Assembly: GCF_030413635.1 (NCBI RefSeq) | Contig: NZ_CP129235.1 | Span: 2,976,001 to 3,040,000, forward strand | Direction: 5' to 3' | Length of the DNA: 64,000 nucleotides | DNA from: Planococcus shenhongbingii | GTDB taxonomy: Bacteria > Bacillota > Bacilli > Bacillales_A > Planococcaceae | Part shown: positions 62,858 to 64,000 of the stretch, piece after piece | How positions within the stretch are numbered: the first letter of the stretch is position 1 | Layout of the letters: the number at the start of each line of letters is the position of its first letter | Translations under genes and position numbers: made by a program | Notes under the pieces: model-generated | What the model saw: the letters and a program-made list of their open reading frames with translations, nothing else | Databases searched by the model: none | What the model was told of the DNA's origin: nothing

Positions 62858-63268
62858 CTACAACTCATAAAATTCCGGGATAATCCCGTCAATGGTCTGC
62901 TTCATAAGCGAAATCATCTCCAACACCGCACCCGGATCAATCTCTTTTTCACTGTAAGGCAGCGAATAAACAGCCGTGACACGGCCTTCTTTTTCTGTCA
63001 ACTTAACGTAGCGGCAATAGATGTTCAGCTTGTTCAATAATTGATGAAGACCTGCTCTTTTTAAAAGGCTCGAAACGTTAATGAAATCAATAGCTCTTAT
63101 GTCGATAACGTGTTCGTCCTCAAAGATCATCACTTCGAATATGACTGGAGAACCAATTGCCAAAGTACCCACAATCGTAAAAAAGACTTCTCCAGTTTCT
63201 TCCGTTTCCTCTTTCACTTGAATTCCTGATTCTTTGAGATGGTTTCGAAAAATCATTGCATTGGACAT
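62858..63268 (-). CDS. YbjN-like hypothetical protein
   Basis: 136-residue soluble protein that has the look of the YbjN/secretion-chaperone-like fold: alternating strands (FFTIVGTLAIGSPVIFEVMIF, YVKLTEKEGRVTAVYSLPY) and flanking helices, ending in MISLMKQTIDGIIPEFYEL. YbjN proteins are of unknown or regulatory role. ATG at 63268 is preceded by AGGAGGTACTGG. It stands alone between the peptidase and the short SLH protein, the latter separated by a large palindrome. Confidence 0.6.
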   Translation of the reverse strand: MSNAMIFRNHLKESGIQVKEETEETGEVFFTIVGTLAIGSPVIFEVMIFEDEHVIDIRAIDFINVSSLLKRAGLHQLLNKLNIYCRYVKLTEKEGRVTAVYSLPYSEKEIDPGAVLEMISLMKQTIDGIIPEFYEL

Positions 63269-63332
63269 GCCAGTACCTCCTTGCTACAAATCAACCATAC
63301 GACTTAGCCATTCCATCATAAATGAATAGCCT

Positions 63333-63390
63333 GAAAAACAGCAACCGCTCTCAACGAAATCCTAGGATTTCGTTGAGAGCGGTTGTTTCA
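63333..63390. terminator. perfect 44-base palindrome, bidirectional terminator
   Basis: Bases 63342-63385 form a perfect 22-bp inverted repeat with no spacer, centre CCTAGG. T-rich sequence follows on both strands. It ends the short SLH gene on minus; as a DNA feature it is unusually long. Confidence 0.8.
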
Positions 63391-63429
63391 TTGAATAGCA
63401 TCAATGTAGCCTTATCCACAGCTTAAAAA

Positions 63430-63855
63430 TTATTCCCTAACAGCAGTAACTTCAGCGAATTGGTTGTCTTCATTTTTCTGCAGCTCTAAAGCCATAATCA
63501 GGATTTGCGCAAGTTCTTCATGAGTAAGAGTTTCCTCAGGTTTGAATGTCCCATCCGGATAACCATCGAATAATCCTGCTTTGGAGGCTGCTGCAATATA
63601 ATCTTTCGCCCAATGGGTTGCTCGGACGTCGTTATAAACGGTTTCCGTCGCCGGAATCGGCAACTTTAATGCCATGGCGAACATTTTAGACGCTTCAGCC
63701 CGTGTAATATTCGTTTCCAACTGGGAATCATCTGGCGTCACCGCATAAGAAGTTGGCGATTCAACAGCTACTTCTGCCGTTGCCATTAGTTGCCAACTTA
63801 TCACAATCAATGGAATTAAGAGAAAGGCGAGGATCTTTCTTAGATGCTGCTCCAT
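63430..63855 (-). CDS. short SLH-domain protein
   Basis: 141 residues from ATG 63855, which follows AAGGAG (a 19-codon extension lacks this). A signal peptide or anchor (ILAFLLIPLIVISWQLMATAE) is followed by one and a half SLH domains: ITRAEASKMFAMAL, then DVRATHWAKDYIAAASKAGLFDGYPDGTFKPEETLTHEELAQILIM. Normally three SLH units are needed for wall binding, so it may be a truncated surface protein or a partner protein. Compare the full three-domain protein at 23971. The plus side of the window after it was not resolved. Confidence 0.75.
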   Translation of the reverse strand: MEQHLRKILAFLLIPLIVISWQLMATAEVAVESPTSYAVTPDDSQLETNITRAEASKMFAMALKLPIPATETVYNDVRATHWAKDYIAAASKAGLFDGYPDGTFKPEETLTHEELAQILIMALELQKNEDNQFAEVTAVRE

Positions 63856-64000
63856 TATGAGCCACTCCTTGAGTTTCGGCACAGTCGCTGCCGGTAATAG
63901 CTTGCCTCCCAAAAATCCCAGACAGCTCTAAACCCAACAAAAGAAAAAACCAGTTGTTCTTTTCAACATAGGCATTCTCCTTTTTGAAATTACATCTACT

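Overview
This window looks like chromosome of a low-to-mid G+C Gram-positive rod, most likely a Planococcaceae member (Planococcus or a close relative). Pointers are strong AGGAGG-type ribosome binding sites, many Rho-independent terminators, teichoic-acid export genes (tagG/tagH), a glycerol locus controlled by a GlpP antiterminator, a B. subtilis-like YfhO, SLH-domain and SH3b cell-wall proteins, and a CpsD/YveK capsule kinase pair. The genus is an inference from protein style; no rRNA or tRNA gene was seen.

Layout. 1-2786: surface-polymer export and sugar supply (tagH partial, tagG, galE). 3183-4595: membrane-anchored HtrA-like protease. 4952-11099: glycerol region yfhO-glpP-glpF-glpK-glpD on the minus strand, in which glpF and glpD are clearly broken while glpP and glpK are intact and both antiterminator-type leaders survive. 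11465-18000: small metabolic and membrane genes mixed with gene remnants (substrate-binding protein tail, truncated ATP-grasp protein, decayed stress-protein gene) and two FemAB/GNAT-like paralogues. 18769-19671: galU. 20420-32017: cell-surface block with two paralogous beta-helix proteins, an acyltransferase gene broken by TGA, an SLH protein, an NlpC/P60 endopeptidase with a candidate WalR site, a VanY-type carboxypeptidase, and a secreted propeller protein. 32505-34238: trypsin-like protease fused to a non-specific nuclease. 34433-35635: PatB-type C-S lyase.

36189-47967 is an eleven-gene minus-strand exopolysaccharide or capsule locus: nucleotide-sugar dehydrogenase, GDP-fucose synthase, GDP-mannose dehydratase, glycosyltransferase, WecG/TagA transferase, Wzy-like polymerase, ManC, ManA, initiating phosphoglycosyltransferase, YveK and CpsD. 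ManA and ManC would make GDP-mannose, Gmd and Fcl would turn it into GDP-L-fucose, and the dehydrogenase would add a uronic acid sugar. A flippase and an asparagine-synthase-like protein (49593-52742) plus a CapA-like protein (53526-54689) probably belong to the same function. 55209-63855 holds a NERD protein, CBS protein, amidase, MscS channel, ABC ATPase, oligoendopeptidase, YbjN-like protein and a short SLH protein.

The most unusual structure is a pair of intergenic arrays (32088-32440 and 60524-60855) of 21-bp units, exactly two helical turns apart, in two arms around a central double-hairpin module. They share their architecture but sit in unrelated places. Further points of interest are a structured 100-nt element between glpK and glpD, the decay of the glycerol locus around intact regulators, a perfect WalR-type box upstream of the P60 autolysin, and the protease-nuclease fusion.
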